This document shows, piece after piece, positions 12,262 through 26,131 of a stretch of DNA of 64,000 bases. A program made the translations under genes and the position numbers. Source of the DNA: Aulostomus chinensis (taxonomy: Eukaryota > Chordata > Actinopteri > Syngnathiformes > Aulostomidae); contig JBBMOA010000019.1 of the NCBI GenBank assembly GCA_037954235.1, positions 11,688,805-11,752,804 on the forward strand. The letters are read 5' to 3'. The notes under the pieces were generated by a model. It did not search any database. It worked only from the letters and a program-made list of their open reading frames with translations, and was not told the DNA's origin. The number at the start of each line of letters is the position of its first letter. Within the stretch, counting starts at the first letter, position 1.

Positions 12262-15200
12262 CTAAAGTTCTCCGTGACCCACTTCAGCCTGCAGTGACTC
12301 GTCCTGGTTGGTCTCTGCCTGAGGCTCCTTCATGTTGGCGAAGGCTACTTCCCTCCTCAGCTGCTCCAGCGGAGGAAGACCCACTGCCAGGTTTCGTAAA
12401 GCAATGGCCGTCATCAGGAATCTACAAGAGAAGGGGGAGGTTGAATTTTTTTTTCTTTTTTTTGTGATGTTTGATATTTTAGGCATTACACAAAAACCAT
12501 GAGGGTGAATTTGCTCACTCGTTTGAGCAGCGGAGGATGAACTAAAGAAGAGCTACGTTTTGATGTAGAGTATAAGCATGGAAAATCACTCCTTTTTTAC
12601 AATGGGTTTGGCTGAGTTTACCTTGCAAGAGGTACGTGCCCTCAGAACGCCCCAAAAACTCACCCTCTCCGTATGGTGTAGTACTTTCTCACAGCAAAGC
12701 GGTCCAGGCGCTCCAGCATGCCAGCTTCCCGGCGCTTCTTCACCTCCTTAATGCGGCGCTGCCTCTTAAGGAAGAGCCGCACGATGGGGTCAGTGGCGTT
12801 GACCTCTGAGCCATCTTCGTTGTCTGCAGCCATGAGAGGCTGCAGCTCAGGTGGAAGAGGCTCAGTTTCTGTGGGCAGAGACTCCAGTTAACCTTGGCTT
12901 TGGGTTTTTGTCTTGTACATTCTGCATCTTTACACAGGTCTGGAGCTGTTCTGAACAGAGATCATTGAGGAATCTTTAAATTCACCTACAATATGAGCTA
13001 CAATTTCAATCCTCCTTTACGTTCTCATATGTGCACTGCCTCTTTATTCCTCTAGGGGGTGCTAACGAAACTTCACCTGTCCCATTGCGAATGCGCTCCT
13101 GGAGCTCCATCAGCCTGGAGAAGTTCTCCAGCAGCGCTGCCTCAGTGGTGTTGACATAGATGTACATGTAGCAGGAGTGTTCCTCAGACACCGTGTAGAC
13201 CTTGTGGTAAGCCCCAGCAGGTACCTACACACACAAACACACGCACGCACACACACACACACATTACAATGAGTGCATCCATGCTAAACAAAACACTGTC
13301 AATGATGGTGGAGAGTGTTGTTGTACCTTTTTCTGCTCACCAGGCTTCAGGGTGTAGTTCTTTTTCTCCTCCACGATCTCCACATTCACCTGACCTTGCA
13401 ACACGTGGATGCTGGTGTTGCCCAGATCTTCACTCACAAAGTTTTCTAAGTGGAGACCTGCAGGGAAAGATGCTGTCAGCGAGTACACATACAGTTCATG
13501 TAGCAGCAAGGATGAATACGGCTTGAGAAGTAAATCTGTCACCTGGGAAATCAGCAATAAAGACAATCTCGGTCTGATTGTCCAAACTGCCCTCGATCTC
13601 CTGGAACTTGGTTCTCCAAGGGGAGAGGTCAACCAGTAGAGGCATGAGCCACGAGTTTGGGCGAAATGGTGACCAATCAGCCTTCACAATGTCCACACGA
13701 GGATCGAAAATCCTTCCAGACAAGGTCAGAGTGAGTGGAAAATGTACGCACTGGCCATTGGCCACATCTACAGTGAATATAAGAGAGAAGAAGGCTCTGG
13801 TACCTTTGCTGGAAACGCTCGTTGATGGACACCCAGATGTCAAAGTAGATTTCAGGATCAGAGATGTTGTAGCGAGGCAGCAACTGACTCAGGCATGTGG
13901 CGTACTGCTTCAGCATGTCGCCATGGTCCTTCCAGCGACGATTTTGTGCAAACACCTACAGAACATGCACAACTTCATTACTACATTACTGACTTATTTA
14001 TTGTTTTCTACAGGTATGTATTTATTCATTTATTATCTCATGTCTGAGCGAATTTGATCAATTTCATTTGTGGAAAAATGTACATCAATAAAGATATAAA
14101 AGGTCGTTTTGCTTCTTAATCAGACAAAGTGATCTTTTCCCATTGTGTGAGGAAGACGAAAGAAAATGTACAGTATTTTCCCTCTTGACTCACCCCTGGA
14201 TTCAGGTATCCTACGTCTCCAGTTTTTCCATCTTTATAGGTGATCTTGACATGCTGATGGCTGCGGGAGTGGACCATCATGTCCCAGGAGTAGCCGTACA
14301 AGCCGTTGGTCCAGTTGTTGTAACCCTGGATTAACACAAATTGTAAGGAAATTACACGCTAATTAAAATCTGAGTGTTAATCATTTCTCTTTATCGTTGT
14401 CCTCTGCTTCTCCGGGTCTGGGTTGTGAGGGGGGGGTTTCAGCCTCAGCACGGAAGCCCAGACTGTCCTCTCCCCAGCCACCAGCACTTCCGGGGGAATC
14501 CCGAGGCATTCCCAGGCCAGCTGAGAGATATAATCTCTCCAGTGTGTCCTGGGTCTCCCCGAGGCCTCCTCCTGGTAGGACTTGACCGAAAAACCTTCCA
14601 AGGGAGGTTTCCGGGAGGCATCTTCACCAGATGCCCGAACCACTTCATCTGACTCCTCTTGACATGGAGGAGCAGCGGCTCTACACTGAGTCCCTCCCGA
14701 ATGACCGAGCTTCTCACCCTGTCTCTAAGGGAGAGCCCAGCCACCCTGTGGAGGAAACTCATCTTGTTCTTTCGGTCATTACCCAGAGCTCATGACTACA
14801 GGTGAGGGTTGGAACGTAGATTAACCGGTAAATCGAGAGCTTTGCCCTTTGGCTCAGCTCCTTCTTCAACACAAAGGACCAGTTTAGCAGGCTGAATCAC
14901 TGCACACGCTGCCCCAATCCACCTGTCAATCATTTCTATCTCTTTTCACAGGTGTATTAATCCTGACCATAACTTAATAGAAGAGGAAAAAGGTGGAGTG
15001 TTCATATCAGACACAGAATGGTGATGTAACCAGACCCGAGCTGCTGTTTGTCTGATTGCTCAACTCTGTAAATGCACGGGGGGGGGGGGGGTGATAAGGC
15101 TTTTGTTGACAGTAAAGTTCAATCACAACTCTTGCTAGCCTTTACTTCAAAAACATCAAAAATTCTAAGCCCAAATCACGTCATCATACAAACTTTCTGC

Positions 15201-18050
15201 TGCATTTACTTTGGACTCACCTTCACATTGTTGAAGAAACGTTGTGTAGTTTCAAAGCTAGTATGTCTCATTAGTCTTAACATTTGTGCCTCTTGTCAAA
15301 AAAATGTCTATTTCTAGAAGTAACCAGGAACATATTCAACATTTCGTTAATCCATCAAACTGCACGACACGTGTGACCAAATATACACCATAAAGTCCAG
15401 GAGAGGCAGCAGTACCTGTGTGATGAAGTGGGAGTAGGGCAGGAAGAACTGCTCCACGATGTAGACGACAGTAAAAATGGCTGCCAGTTTGTGTTTCAGT
15501 CTCAGTTTAGAAGATTTGGGCGGGGTCTCTTGGCGTTCAGCGCCAGTGCTTGGTTTCTCAGGGTAAACGCAGGAGGCACTGGGCTGGAGGTCCTGGGATG
15601 TGAGTGGTAGGACTGCACGAAGGAATGATGGGAAACAGCCAAAGAATCTTCTCGGCCAGTCGGCGTAGCAGAAGAGAGGACTGGTTGCCATCATTGCGTA
15701 CGGAAACATGCCTGTAGAGGATGGAAAATGACAAACAGTCTTTCAGGAACATTCCAACATTTTCAGAGCCAGACAGGAAGACAGATAGCCTTCTCTCAAT
15801 CTGTGTATTAGGTAGACTGCTAGTTAGCTTAGCACAAGGAATGGTAGTGGGTGGGAAGTGTCAGCATACCACTGTCAAAATTCATCAAATGCACTTTTTT
15901 TTCTATAACAGTCTTCACTTGCATTAATAGAACTAGGTTTATAACATTTGAAGTGTATGACCCTGAACTTCTTCCCAGACTGGATGCAGTAATTTGACAC
16001 TGCACCTTAAAACTTCTGCCAACAAAACATTTTTGGGTGACTAAGAGAGCGACTGCTGCAGCTAAGCTCAGCTGACTTTGCAAGCAAACATCACGGGGAT
16101 TACTTCTGGATGAACCAATTTCCCGAACCCGATCTGACCTCTGATGCAAACACTTCCCATCCACTCTAATTCATTGTGCGAAGCTAACTAGCAGTCAGCT
16201 GATCTCTGTGGGTCTGGGCATCCTAATGCACACACAGAGGAGAGAAGGATATGGATCTTCTTGTCCAGGGAAGATGGACAATAAGTGTATTTTCCAAAAA
16301 GTTGGCATGTTCTTTTAATGGATTAGAGCAGTAACATACAGTTAAGATTTCAGTGAAGGAAAACGCAGCAGACTCACCAATGCTAAAGAGCTGCGAGTTC
16401 ATACAGTGGAAGTAGGTGACAAAGAAAAATACATAAGGACGTGTGGCATCAAAAAACAGCAGGAAGCCTGCAGTTAGATCAAGGATGAGACCGCCTCCGT
16501 GGACCACCAGCAGGTTCACTAACTCTACAGGAAGAATCACTCTGGAAAACAATCAGGACAGCAGGTTAGATCAGAGTGGGAGTGTTGAGATCAAACAGTA
16601 CCTGATACCTACTTGAAAGGATCAAATAGCCAATGGTGCGCCAAGTACGACATGGAATATCCTTCCACCCAATCAGCATCCAGCTTTTTAATTCCAGCGA
16701 TGAAATACACTATAAATATCTGTGAGAAACATGTGACGTCACCAGATTAAAACAATGTACATTCATAGAACTCATAAAATGAGTGAATAAAGCACAAACC
16801 TGCATCCTCAGCAAAGTGTAATTCCATAGTGGCACCTGAGCGTTTCTGATAGAAGGTCTCCGCAATCCATCAATCGACCTACGCAGAGATAAAGGTGTAA
16901 ATGCGCCTCATACATACAGGTAGAAAGACCCTATTTCAGACTTTATCTCACCAGTATCTGTTGCCATCCATGAGCGTGAGCTGAAATCCAATCAGGCCGT
17001 AGAGGTAGGAGTGGTTGTTCCACACGGTTTTGTCCAGAAAGAAGACGTACCAGTACGATGATATGAACATGAGGCAGGAGAGACGGTAGAAGCAGCCCAG
17101 CATGATGCCCAAGGAGCCTGGGAAGAAATTCTGTTATTATTTAAATATAAATCAATATTGCTTGATTTCATACAAGAGGAGGATTCCACCCCCCCAGAGA
17201 TGGTTCCTTCAAATGATTCGTAATTAGACTTTATGGGGGGGGGGGGGGGGTCCCACAGAGGAAACACAGAGTTTAATGAAACTTTAAGACTTTTTTTTGT
17301 TGTTTTAGTAGAAGAAGACCCACCGAGGAACATCACCACATAGACCAAGTACATCCAATCCATTGGCAGAGGCTGCAAGAAGTTAAAAAGGGGAAAGCGG
17401 CACACGGGGGCTCCATCCAGGTACTTGTAGTCCAGGTGACTGAGGCCACGTTCCTGAGTGACATCGATAGCCATCAGCAAACCTGCACAAACGGAGCACC
17501 AATTATACTTGTTGTTGTTAGATTCAAGAGGCAACGTAGAACCGCAAAATAACTCATGCTCCGTGACCACTAAAGTATCTTCAATACCAAACAGGCAGCG
17601 GAAGATGCCCAGAGATGCAGGGTCAGTGGGGCGGTTCAGAAGGGTCACAAAGCTCTGCCAGGAGGTCAGGTCCTCTCTCTTGAACCCAAAGAGCTGCTCC
17701 ATCTTGCTTTTGGTCTGAGCTTTATCTTGTTTACCAACTGCGTCCATCTTAGCTGTCGGTCCTTCACTTCCATCCCCGCTCACAAGAGCAGCTGCAGATT
17801 TAACAATGACATGCAAAACATTAAATCACTATTTATCAGCAAGGCAAAATCAAAGACAAACTTAGTGTGCTTATTAGGACCTTCGGAGGACCACTACATG
17901 ATCATGGCTTTTCACAATAAGCTCAGAATTTTAACAGTTGACACGTCAAAATAACAGTTTATCCCTGTTGTTTACTGGTCTCACTGGTATTAGCTAAAGA
18001 GCAACACTGCTAATAACAAGCTCACCTGCAACTGCGTCTCGCGTCTCCAT
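12262..18050 (-). CDS. ggcx: Vitamin K-dependent gamma-glutamyl carboxylase
   Basis: ER membrane enzyme that carboxylates glutamates in Gla proteins while oxidising vitamin K hydroquinone. Fifteen exons in transcript order: 18026-18050, 17588-17791, 17324-17482, 16952-17117, 16800-16878, 16613-16719, 16378-16541, 15416-15711, 14194-14325, 13804-13955, 13543-13712, 13327-13457, 13077-13224, 12664-12868, 12262-12421. They sum to 765 codons plus stop, close to the mammalian length. Family blocks include VTLLNRPTDPASLGIFR, the FIAGIKKLDADWVEGYSM block carrying the Lys pair that includes the catalytic base, LVVHGGGLILDL, FLPYSHFITQGYNNWTNG, FDIWVSINERFQQR and LENFVSEDLGNTSIHVLQG. A basic KRQRRIKEVKKRRE stretch precedes the C-terminus. 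Start chosen at the 8-codon first exon METRDAVA. Its introns hold a LINE fragment and a foldback element. Confidence 0.96.
14394..14890 (-). mobile_element. LINE remnant (C-terminal end of reverse-transcriptase ORF)
   Basis: In ggcx intron 8. On the minus strand, decayed frames read SLRDRVRSSVIREGLSVEPL, MKWFGHLVKMPPG and RRPRGDPGHT, a C-terminal stretch common to non-LTR retrotransposon proteins in fish. It is frameshifted and shortened, so a dead fragment. I do not assign a family. Confidence 0.75.
15743..16316. mobile_element. Foldback/MITE-like element, copy 2
   Basis: In ggcx intron 7. The left arm begins aggaacattccaac and contains agagccagacaggaagacag and ctgctagttagcttagcac. The right arm carries the inverted forms gcgaagctaactagcagtc, ggagagaaggatatgg and gttggcatgttctttt. 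Arms are about 130-170 bp, with an unrelated centre and no open frame of note. Confidence 0.75.
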
Positions 18051-19493
18051 GTTATAAGTTTATTCATAAAAGGTTTTAGTCCGCTACGGGGGTCTGAAAA
18101 GTCCCCTTTGTGCTCTTCCGGCCCCAGGTGGAGGTGTCCTGCCCGGACAGATGTACGTGTCACAGTCCCACACACTCCCGAGCTGGCCAGGGAGAGGAGG
18201 CGGAGGAGTGGAATGTTGCAAAAGAGGAGGTCGACGCTTATTGGTTGCTCTCTCTGATAGCCACGCCCCCACAGGGAGTACCTTTATGTCATATCCTGTT
18301 ACCGGGTTAATCTGAAATACTTTCTCTCCTTTTTTTAAAATTGAAAAGGTAAACTAAATTAAATCAGGTTTATGCCGATCAAAAATTCTAGACTTATAAC
18401 TGCAATGTTAATGAGAAAACAAAGATTAGGAAGCTACATTCGTATATTTAAAAAGTTGAATAACGTCACATCAGAATGAAAACTGCAAATAGAAATAACA
18501 GATGCATACGTCACATAACAATATGAGGTTGTAAAGTCTTCATATGCTATAAAAAGAAAGCAGTGGGTTGAATCACAGTGGGATGTTGAAAAGTTAGTCT
18601 GCTAAACTCACCTCAACAATTTATAGTGTATTTGAAAAAAAAGTCACAAGCGAACCTTGATTTTGGGCTAACAAACGCACCCCCGAGGATAAGGAGAGCA
18701 TGCAGCCGGTCACACAGAGAGTAACATTCTGTACAAACACTATTCATTTATGTTTTAATTTAGATTAAGGAAAATGTGTTTGCATTCATGAATGACACAT
18801 GGCAAACAACGCACCTCTGAACTGAAAGAATAAAGGCAAAAATGACAGGCAAGTGTTCTCCAAGTGGTTGCTCATGAATTGTGTTTTATCATGGTTCTGT
18901 CCCTGACAGTGTGGCCAGGTGATCTTAGCCTTTTATCTGTTGGGTTGGTTGTAATCAGTAAAGATTTCATGTGACTGTGCTCGCTGCCAAACACTGACTC
19001 TCCCATAAATAAATAACCACATGTGCACAGTTATATCCAGTAGTTTTGGAGATATTTTACAACTTCTCCGTGATTTCATACTGTCATGACTACAATATTA
19101 AACGATACCACAGGGGGGCGGTTTTATATTGAACAATGTGTGCGTATTTTTGTTACACAGTTTGATTATTAGCCATGAGCTTTAAGGAAAAGGAAATGTT
19201 GCAGGCAAACAGACCCTTCGTCTCACAGGAAATATTCCTGAAGAGAAATATGCTTAAATGAAAAGAGAACAAAGAAAAAAATGTTTTAGTGCTATTTTGA
19301 TATGAATATAAGGGTGATTAAAATGTTGTAAATCTGATTAATCTTTTTATAACTATATTCCAAGAGTCATTGGCATCTATTTCTAGATCTAGCTTTCGTC
19401 ATAGGTTGTTCTTGATTTTAGGGACAAGTTAATAAAAGTAAATTCTTGTACATGGTCATTTCCAGATTATCCACTATTTCACAGTGAGACATG
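18051..19493. other. ggcx 5' flank up to the LINE insertion
   Basis: The first 250 bases upstream of the ggcx start are relatively CpG-rich and should contain its promoter; no TATA box was found. The rest is AT-rich and without recognisable genes. The left copy of the LINE target-site duplication (tgagacatg) is at 19485-19493. Confidence 0.5.
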
Positions 19494-21522
19494 AAGAAAT
19501 TCACCACAGGGGACCTCCGCTCAGCCTGGCAGGGCCTCAAAACCATGGCCTCTGTGAACACTGCGGTCACCACCCCCAGAGCCATCCAGGTGAGGAGCAG
19601 TGACCCCTCCACCCTCCCCGACGACCTCAACTCATTCTACACAAGGTTTGAGTCAGACAACATCATCCAGCTTGAGGAGACCAGATCTTCATTCAAACCT
19701 GGCAGCTCCGCACTCACCTTCACGACGGAGGACGTGGTGAGAGCCCTCAGGAGGACCAGGGAAAGGAGCTCACCCGGCCCCGACAACATCAGCAGCAGAG
19801 TCCTGAGGCACTGTGCGGGGCAACTAGGCAGTGTTTTCCGGACTCTATTTCAACACTCCATGGACAGTCACACAGTTCCCCAGCTGTGGAAACACTCCAC
19901 AGTCATCCCCATCCCAAAAAAAACCAACCCTAAGTCTCTGAACGATCTCCGCCCCGTGGCCCTCACCTCCCTGGTGATGAAGGTCGTGGAGAAGATCATA
20001 AAACAGCACATCATCAGAGCAACCGACCCCCTGATGGACCCACTCCAGTTTGCTTATCGCGCACGCAGAGGCGTCGAGGATGCAAAAATCTTCATCTTGG
20101 ACTCCATCCACAAGCACCTGGAGCTTCCTAACTCCTCCGCCAGACTTCTGTTCGCTGATTTCTCATCAGCATTTAACACACTGCAGCCCCACATCCTGGC
20201 CACCAAACTCTCCTCCTGCTTCCATCTGGACGACCAGCTTGTACTGTGGATTCTGGACTTTCTGACCAACAGGACTCAGAAAGTTCGGGTCAACAACTCC
20301 CTTTCGGACCTCCGCTTCACCTCAACTGGCTCCCCCCAAGGCTGTGTGCTCTCCCCCCTGCTCTTCATCCTCTACACAGATGACTGCCGATCCACACAGC
20401 CCAACTGCCACCTGGTGAAATATGCTGACGACACAGTTCTCCTGTCACTGCTGTCAGGCCCAGCACAACATCATGGACCCGCTCTTCAGGAGTTTGTAGA
20501 GTGGTGTGACAGCTCCAAACTAGAACTGAACGTCAGCAAGACCAAAGAGATGGTGGTGACCTTCTCCAGCAAGCAGAGGGATCTGGCTTCTGCTGTCATC
20601 ACCACCATCCACGGGAAGCCAGTGGAGGTGGTCGAGGAGTACAAATACCTGGGCACAATCTTTGACAACCTCCTGAACTTTTCTGCCAACACAGAGGAGA
20701 TTCTCAGGAGGTGTCACCAACGACTGTTCCTCCTCAGGAAACTCAATTCCTCTGGAGTCAGCATGCCCATAATGATGACTTTCTACTACGCCTTTGTGGA
20801 AAGCATCATCACATCCTCCATAACCTGCTGGTTCCACTCCCTCAGCCTCCAGAACCGGAACAGACTGCAGCGCACTGCATCAGTGTGCTCCAAAATCATC
20901 GGCCTGCCTGTCAGAACTCTTTCACACGTTTACAGCCAACAGGCCCTGAGACAGGCAGCCAAGATCATCAAAGACCCCTCACACATACTCCACTCTGCAT
21001 TTGAATGGCTCCCCTCTGGGCAACGCCTCCGCTGTGTGGCCTGCAGAACTGAGAGGAGGAAAGCCACCCTTGTCCCCAAAGCCATTCTTTTCTTTAACTC
21101 CAGCTGCTAACACCTTCCCCACACCAACACCCTACACACACACACCTACATACTCTCCCCGGGCTACTCAATATCCTGTCTTCACTGTTACACTGTTTAT
21201 ACTGTTTACATTGTCTGCACTTTATTCACTCACTCCAGTCACCTTACTCTTCATTTTACATTGTGTACATACTGTATGTAGTATATTTATTGTATTTTTA
21301 TCTTTAATCTTATTTTTATTCTCTTATTTATTCCCACTGTCATGTCCCTGTTTTTTTGTTTTTTTGTTTTTTTTGTGTATTTTTTGTCTTCTTTTTTTTC
21401 TTTTCTATTTTTTTTCTATTTTTTTTTCTATTGTATTTTAATGTCATGCTGCTCAGTTGTACCGTACTTTGATTGCCCCTCAGGGATAAATAAAGTCATC
21501 TGAATCTGAATCTGAATCTGAA
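19494..21522 (+). mobile_element. 5'-truncated CR1/L2-type LINE with open reverse-transcriptase frame
   Basis: An uninterrupted frame runs 19491-21110 (539 codons). It covers the linker after the missing endonuclease (DLRSAWQGLKTMASVN), the reverse transcriptase with FADFSSAF, GSPQGCVLSPLLF and the catalytic KYADDTVLL, and the C-terminal region. The 3' end is taaagtcatc followed by four CTGAAT(C)-type units, the short-repeat tail of CR1/L2-like elements. The 9-bp tgagacatg at 19485-19493 and again at 21523-21531 looks like the target-site duplication. The endonuclease is absent, so the copy cannot move by itself, and the open frame indicates a young insertion. It is not a host gene. Confidence 0.88.
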
Positions 21523-21531
21523 TGAGACATG

Positions 21532-21972
21532 TTATCAAGTATTCATCAAATTATTCACCGCTGACTACCTCTTGTGAGTCTCTGTATTCTGAAGAATCTG
21601 GTTTTATGTTTCGATTATTGCAGATGGTTGTAGACTAAACATTTGATCCTAACCGAGAGGTCGTGGTCTCCCTCCAGTGAGTGGGAAGAGGGCTGAGGTG
21701 GAGAGCCCTCTGTGAAATGCTGCAACTGGGTGATAGGACTCACAGTTTTAGATATGACAGCAATTCAACATCATGAGAAAGCATGTTGGTTTTGATCCAT
21801 CAATTTGTGGATTATTCTGGAGTATATCAAATATTAATTTGTCTATTAATACATAAAAGTCAGTATTACACAAAAGGCTGAATACTTTGCTGTGCTCTTT
21901 GGACTCAGGAGGAACAGACTGGTCAGTAGGGTTCAACCAATGTTTACCTGGACTGCACATAGCATATTTCTG

Positions 21973-22016
<44 letters not shown>

Positions 22017-22249
22017 TCAAGATATCTTGTAATATTAGTATCGGTTTATCTAGGGTGAGGGTGTAGAATGAGGGAGTTTTTTTTGTTTTGTTTTTTACAG
22101 ATACAGAACACCGACAGTTATCACATGTAAAAAAAATTAATAATTAAAACTGAATTTTATGGGATACAAATTGAAGACTTCAAAAGCTAAAATACAGCCC
22201 TTACAAACGATTCTGCCCCATATGAGGTCATTGTGCGAGTTTAATTCGC
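21532..22249. other. Intergenic, with (TTTC)n microsatellite
   Basis: Simple AT-rich DNA with a (TTTC)n run at about 21972-22018. No gene is seen. Confidence 0.6.
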
Positions 22250-22645
22250 TTGTCTCCCACTGAGAGGCGCTCGGGAGCCGTCTGTGACGTAGACATTGTG
22301 CTTACACGCACCGAGAGAAGAAGAAGAACACAAAAGCAGCAAGCCACAGATTTCCAGGATACCTACATCTCAGTTGCTACCTCTCAGTTTGTACTAATTT
22401 CGGGAACATGGTGTAACAGGGAACGAAGCTGGGGCACCGGAGCTTGTGTGGAGGACTGGCTCGTCTCAGGCGACGCAGTTGTTGTTTCCCAGTGTTTTTG
22501 TTGTGGGAATTCGGCAGCTAAGCTAACTGTGTGGTGTTAGCCCATCCTCATCTGTCTCGTCACACATTGACAGACCGTCGGACCCGAGATAAGCAGCCGT
22601 TGTTTACTGTTCACTTTAACCTGCTGGTCCTGTCATAAACACAAG
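22250..22645 (+). promoter_or_regulatory. Probable gmcl1 promoter and 5' UTR exon
   Basis: A CpG-richer island-like patch with a CRE-like tgacgtag near 22287 ends at a good donor (acacaag|gtaagc, exon end 22645). A matching acceptor, gtttaag, ends at 23517, eight bases before the gmcl1 ATG. The first exon would be untranslated. Its 5' limit is not visible. Confidence 0.5.
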
Positions 22646-23525
22646 GTAAGCTAGCTGGTTCCGTGCTATTTTTTTGTTATTAAGACTGTTTGTTAAATTT
22701 TGAAGGAGTGAGCCAGACAGTGGAACATGTGATGGACGGATAGACTTGATGTAACGTTTGTTTTGTTGTGTCCTTTGACAAAAATTAACAGATATAGCTG
22801 CAAATTGTGTGGCTTCAATCTGCATAGTATTTATTCTTGTAAAATCTCCCATTAAGACACATTTCTATCTTCTATCATTTGTTTTCCTTTCAAACAAGTT
22901 TGGGCTGTTATGATATCAGACTCTCCTGTTGATCGTGGCAACATCAACAAGTTATTATAATAATAATAATAATAATGCTACCAGTTAAAGTCGCGTTTAA
23001 ATGTGTGTTTTTTTGGGCAAATGATTTAAACTCAAAACATGACTTGACCCAGTTTTGTCTCATAAATTAAGCCAACTAATTTAACTATCAAATTTGTAGA
23101 ATGCAATGTTCAATGATTTTGATTTACTACTGGTTTTATAAAAATGCTGAAGGTTTGCAGGAGATTTGCCTGTTGTCAGACATTCAAATCAAACTGTCAT
23201 GTTTGCTATAAATGGGGAAAAAAAGAAAAGTTCTCTGATTCCAGTTTAAAAGCTATTAAATTCGATTCTTTTCCGTTTTGCTATTTTGAAAATGTGTTTG
23301 ATGGACAGAAAGTAAGGGTTACTGCATTAGCAAATGGCGGTTTTCGCCAGGGATCTGCCACTTTCCAGTTCGTATTCTCTGTGCAGAATAAGTCAAACGA
23401 ACGTAACAGAAAACAAACGGTATTAACTCTGCTGATATATTGATATATTGATCTGTGTTGCAGTGTTTAGACACAGTATCACTGACCTGTTAATTCTGTC
23501 TTCACGTCTTGTTTAAGGATTGAAA

Positions 23526-26071
23526 ATGGGAAGCTTGGGCAGCAGGTTTCAGTCCTCTTCTCAGGGGCCAGAGGAGATCGCGGAGGGCACGAGCAGTGGC
23601 CGCAAACACGGGTGCGATTGTAAGAAGAGGAAACGAAATGCACAGTGTGACTGTGAGAGTGAGCAAGAGGATGACGACGCCGTGCTGGATACACCTCGGA
23701 GGCAAGTCAGGTCATCAGGTCAGGGTTGACATCTTGAACTTGTTGTCTCACCTTCTCCTCCTGTCTGTGTCATATTTTTCAAACTTTGAACAGGAAGAAA
23801 CTTAAAAGCACATCAAAGTACATTTATCAAACCTTGTTTCTGAACGGAGAAAACAGTGACATTCGCATCTGTGCCCTGGGACAAGAGTGGAACCTCCATA
23901 AATTATACCTGTGTCAGGTGAAGCAAAGACACAAAAACACCACAGAGACATTTAATCTTTCATGTTGGTTATTCTCAGTATTTAATAATCCTCTTCTTGC
24001 CTGTGGCAGTCCGGGTATTTCTCCAGCATGTTCAGCGGCTCTTGGAAAGAATCCAACATGATGGAAATCAACTTGGAGATCCCCGACCAGAACATCGACA
24101 CTGAAGGTCAGAGATCTCACACTCACACACCCCCACACACACGCACGAGGAGACGACTGGATTTCTTGGTGTGTTTACACCATTAACGCTTGATTGTTCT
24201 GTGTGTGCAGCTCTCCAGGTGGTATTTGGATCCTTGTACCGGGACGATGTTCTGATCAAGCCCAGCAGGGTTGTCAGTATACTTGCTGCTGCTTGTATGT
24301 TACAGCTGGTCAGTCCTGAATTCGCTTTTGCCTCAAATATAACTTAATTTGATTCAAATATTTCATAACAATCGTCATGGTTTGTTGATTTTGACAGGAT
24401 GGACTGATCCAGCAGTGTGGAGAGACCATGAAGGAGAACATCAGTGTGAAGACCGTGTGTGGCTACTATGCTTGTGCTTGTATCTACGGCCTGGACTCAG
24501 TCATGAAAAAGTTAGATTCTAATTCCTCTCTAGCGTTTTTTCACATCAAGTGCTAATATTTTTGTGTGTAATTGAATAATATTCCCCCTGAATAGTCTCT
24601 GGTTGTTGGCAGTTCCAGCTAAAACTTCATCATTTGCAGAACTTGTAACATTTGCTAACGTTTACCAGATTGCAGTTTGGTACTTTTGTTTCAACACCAC
24701 AAACTTTTTGATGGAGTTACAGAAAACATCGACTTTCCCACTAACTTCATCTGGCTTTTGATGACATAAACGTTCTTCCACTGGAATGTTCTACTGGTCA
24801 GGCTCCAAGCTGCTCCAAGTAACCAGGGCAGGCTGCTGAGGTGTTGTTGGACCTTGAAGCAACTCATAATGTCATGACATTTTCCATCGATCCATTTTCT
24901 ATACTGCTTAGCCGTTGATGGGGGTGGTGGTTGGGGGGTGGAGCCTGGAGCCTATCTCAGCTGACATTGTGCAAGAGGTGGGGTTCACCTTGGACGGGTC
25001 ACCAGTCCATCACAGGGCCATCAGGAGCAATTAGGGGCTCAGAATCTTGCTCAAGGATACTTGGACAAGGATCAAACCAACAACCCTTTGGTTGCTAGAT
25101 GGCCACTCTACCTCTGAGCCATGCCGCCCCCTCATAATAACATTTTGGAAAACAAATGACGATGTTAGTGGTTCATAGATTTTGGTCAGTTATAACACTA
25201 TTGACCATTTATTAAAATATGATCTGAAAAAAAGGACATTATTGGTTGCTATGTGCCTACAGAGGTGCAACCATCAATTTATGACATTACTTATGCCTTG
25301 AGGCATTGGTACTTGATATGCCATGAAGCTTCACACAGACCTGCTGAGACGTGGATGTTTTGCTGATGTCTGTGTTGGTGCTTCTCTGTCTGCAGGTGTC
25401 TTGAGTGGCTTCTCAACAACCTGATGACGCACCAAAATGTCGACTTGATGAAAGAACTTGGGTATGTGTGTGTGTGTGTGTACTTTGCTTTCACGACCCT
25501 GTTTTAACTGCTGTTTATTAAGCCGTCAGTTGCAGAGCTCGTGATTCTGTATCCCAGACTGAGACGAGACTTTCATGTCAGCAGTGTTGTGGCTATTTTG
25601 ATGAGGAGGATGAAGCAGCTGCTAAACATTGAGTGGTAATAATAACAGCAAAGATATTGTTATTGACTCTGTATAAGGTGGCAAAGTTTCTGTAAATGAG
25701 TTATTTTCCAAACTTCTCATGGAAATTTTGTATTATTATATACTTTTGTTAGTTGTCGAGTTGAAAAATTTCCATGTAAATTAATGGGAACATATGGGAA
25801 ATAACAAGAATATACAGGACATTTAGGGTTAATTTACACTGTCTTTGAATAAGTACTGTGTACTCTTCCCCCGCAATGTACGGATGATAAGCATCTTGCA
25901 GTCCAATGAAAGAAAGAAAATAGAAAGTTCTTCCACAGCTGGAGTGAGAAATGTCATGCAGTACAAATATTTGCATGCACATCTGCTTATGAGAATTCAA
26001 AGTGCTTATGTCTGATATGACGAGCAATACATTAAGAATAATTTACCACACAGTTTTGCGAGCCTTACCAT

Positions 26072-26131
<60 letters not shown>

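Noticed and set aside
21001..21441. Plus-strand 146-codon frame after the LINE
   Set aside because: Low-complexity Thr/Pro then Phe/Leu from T-rich LINE 3' UTR, in another phase from the reverse transcriptase.
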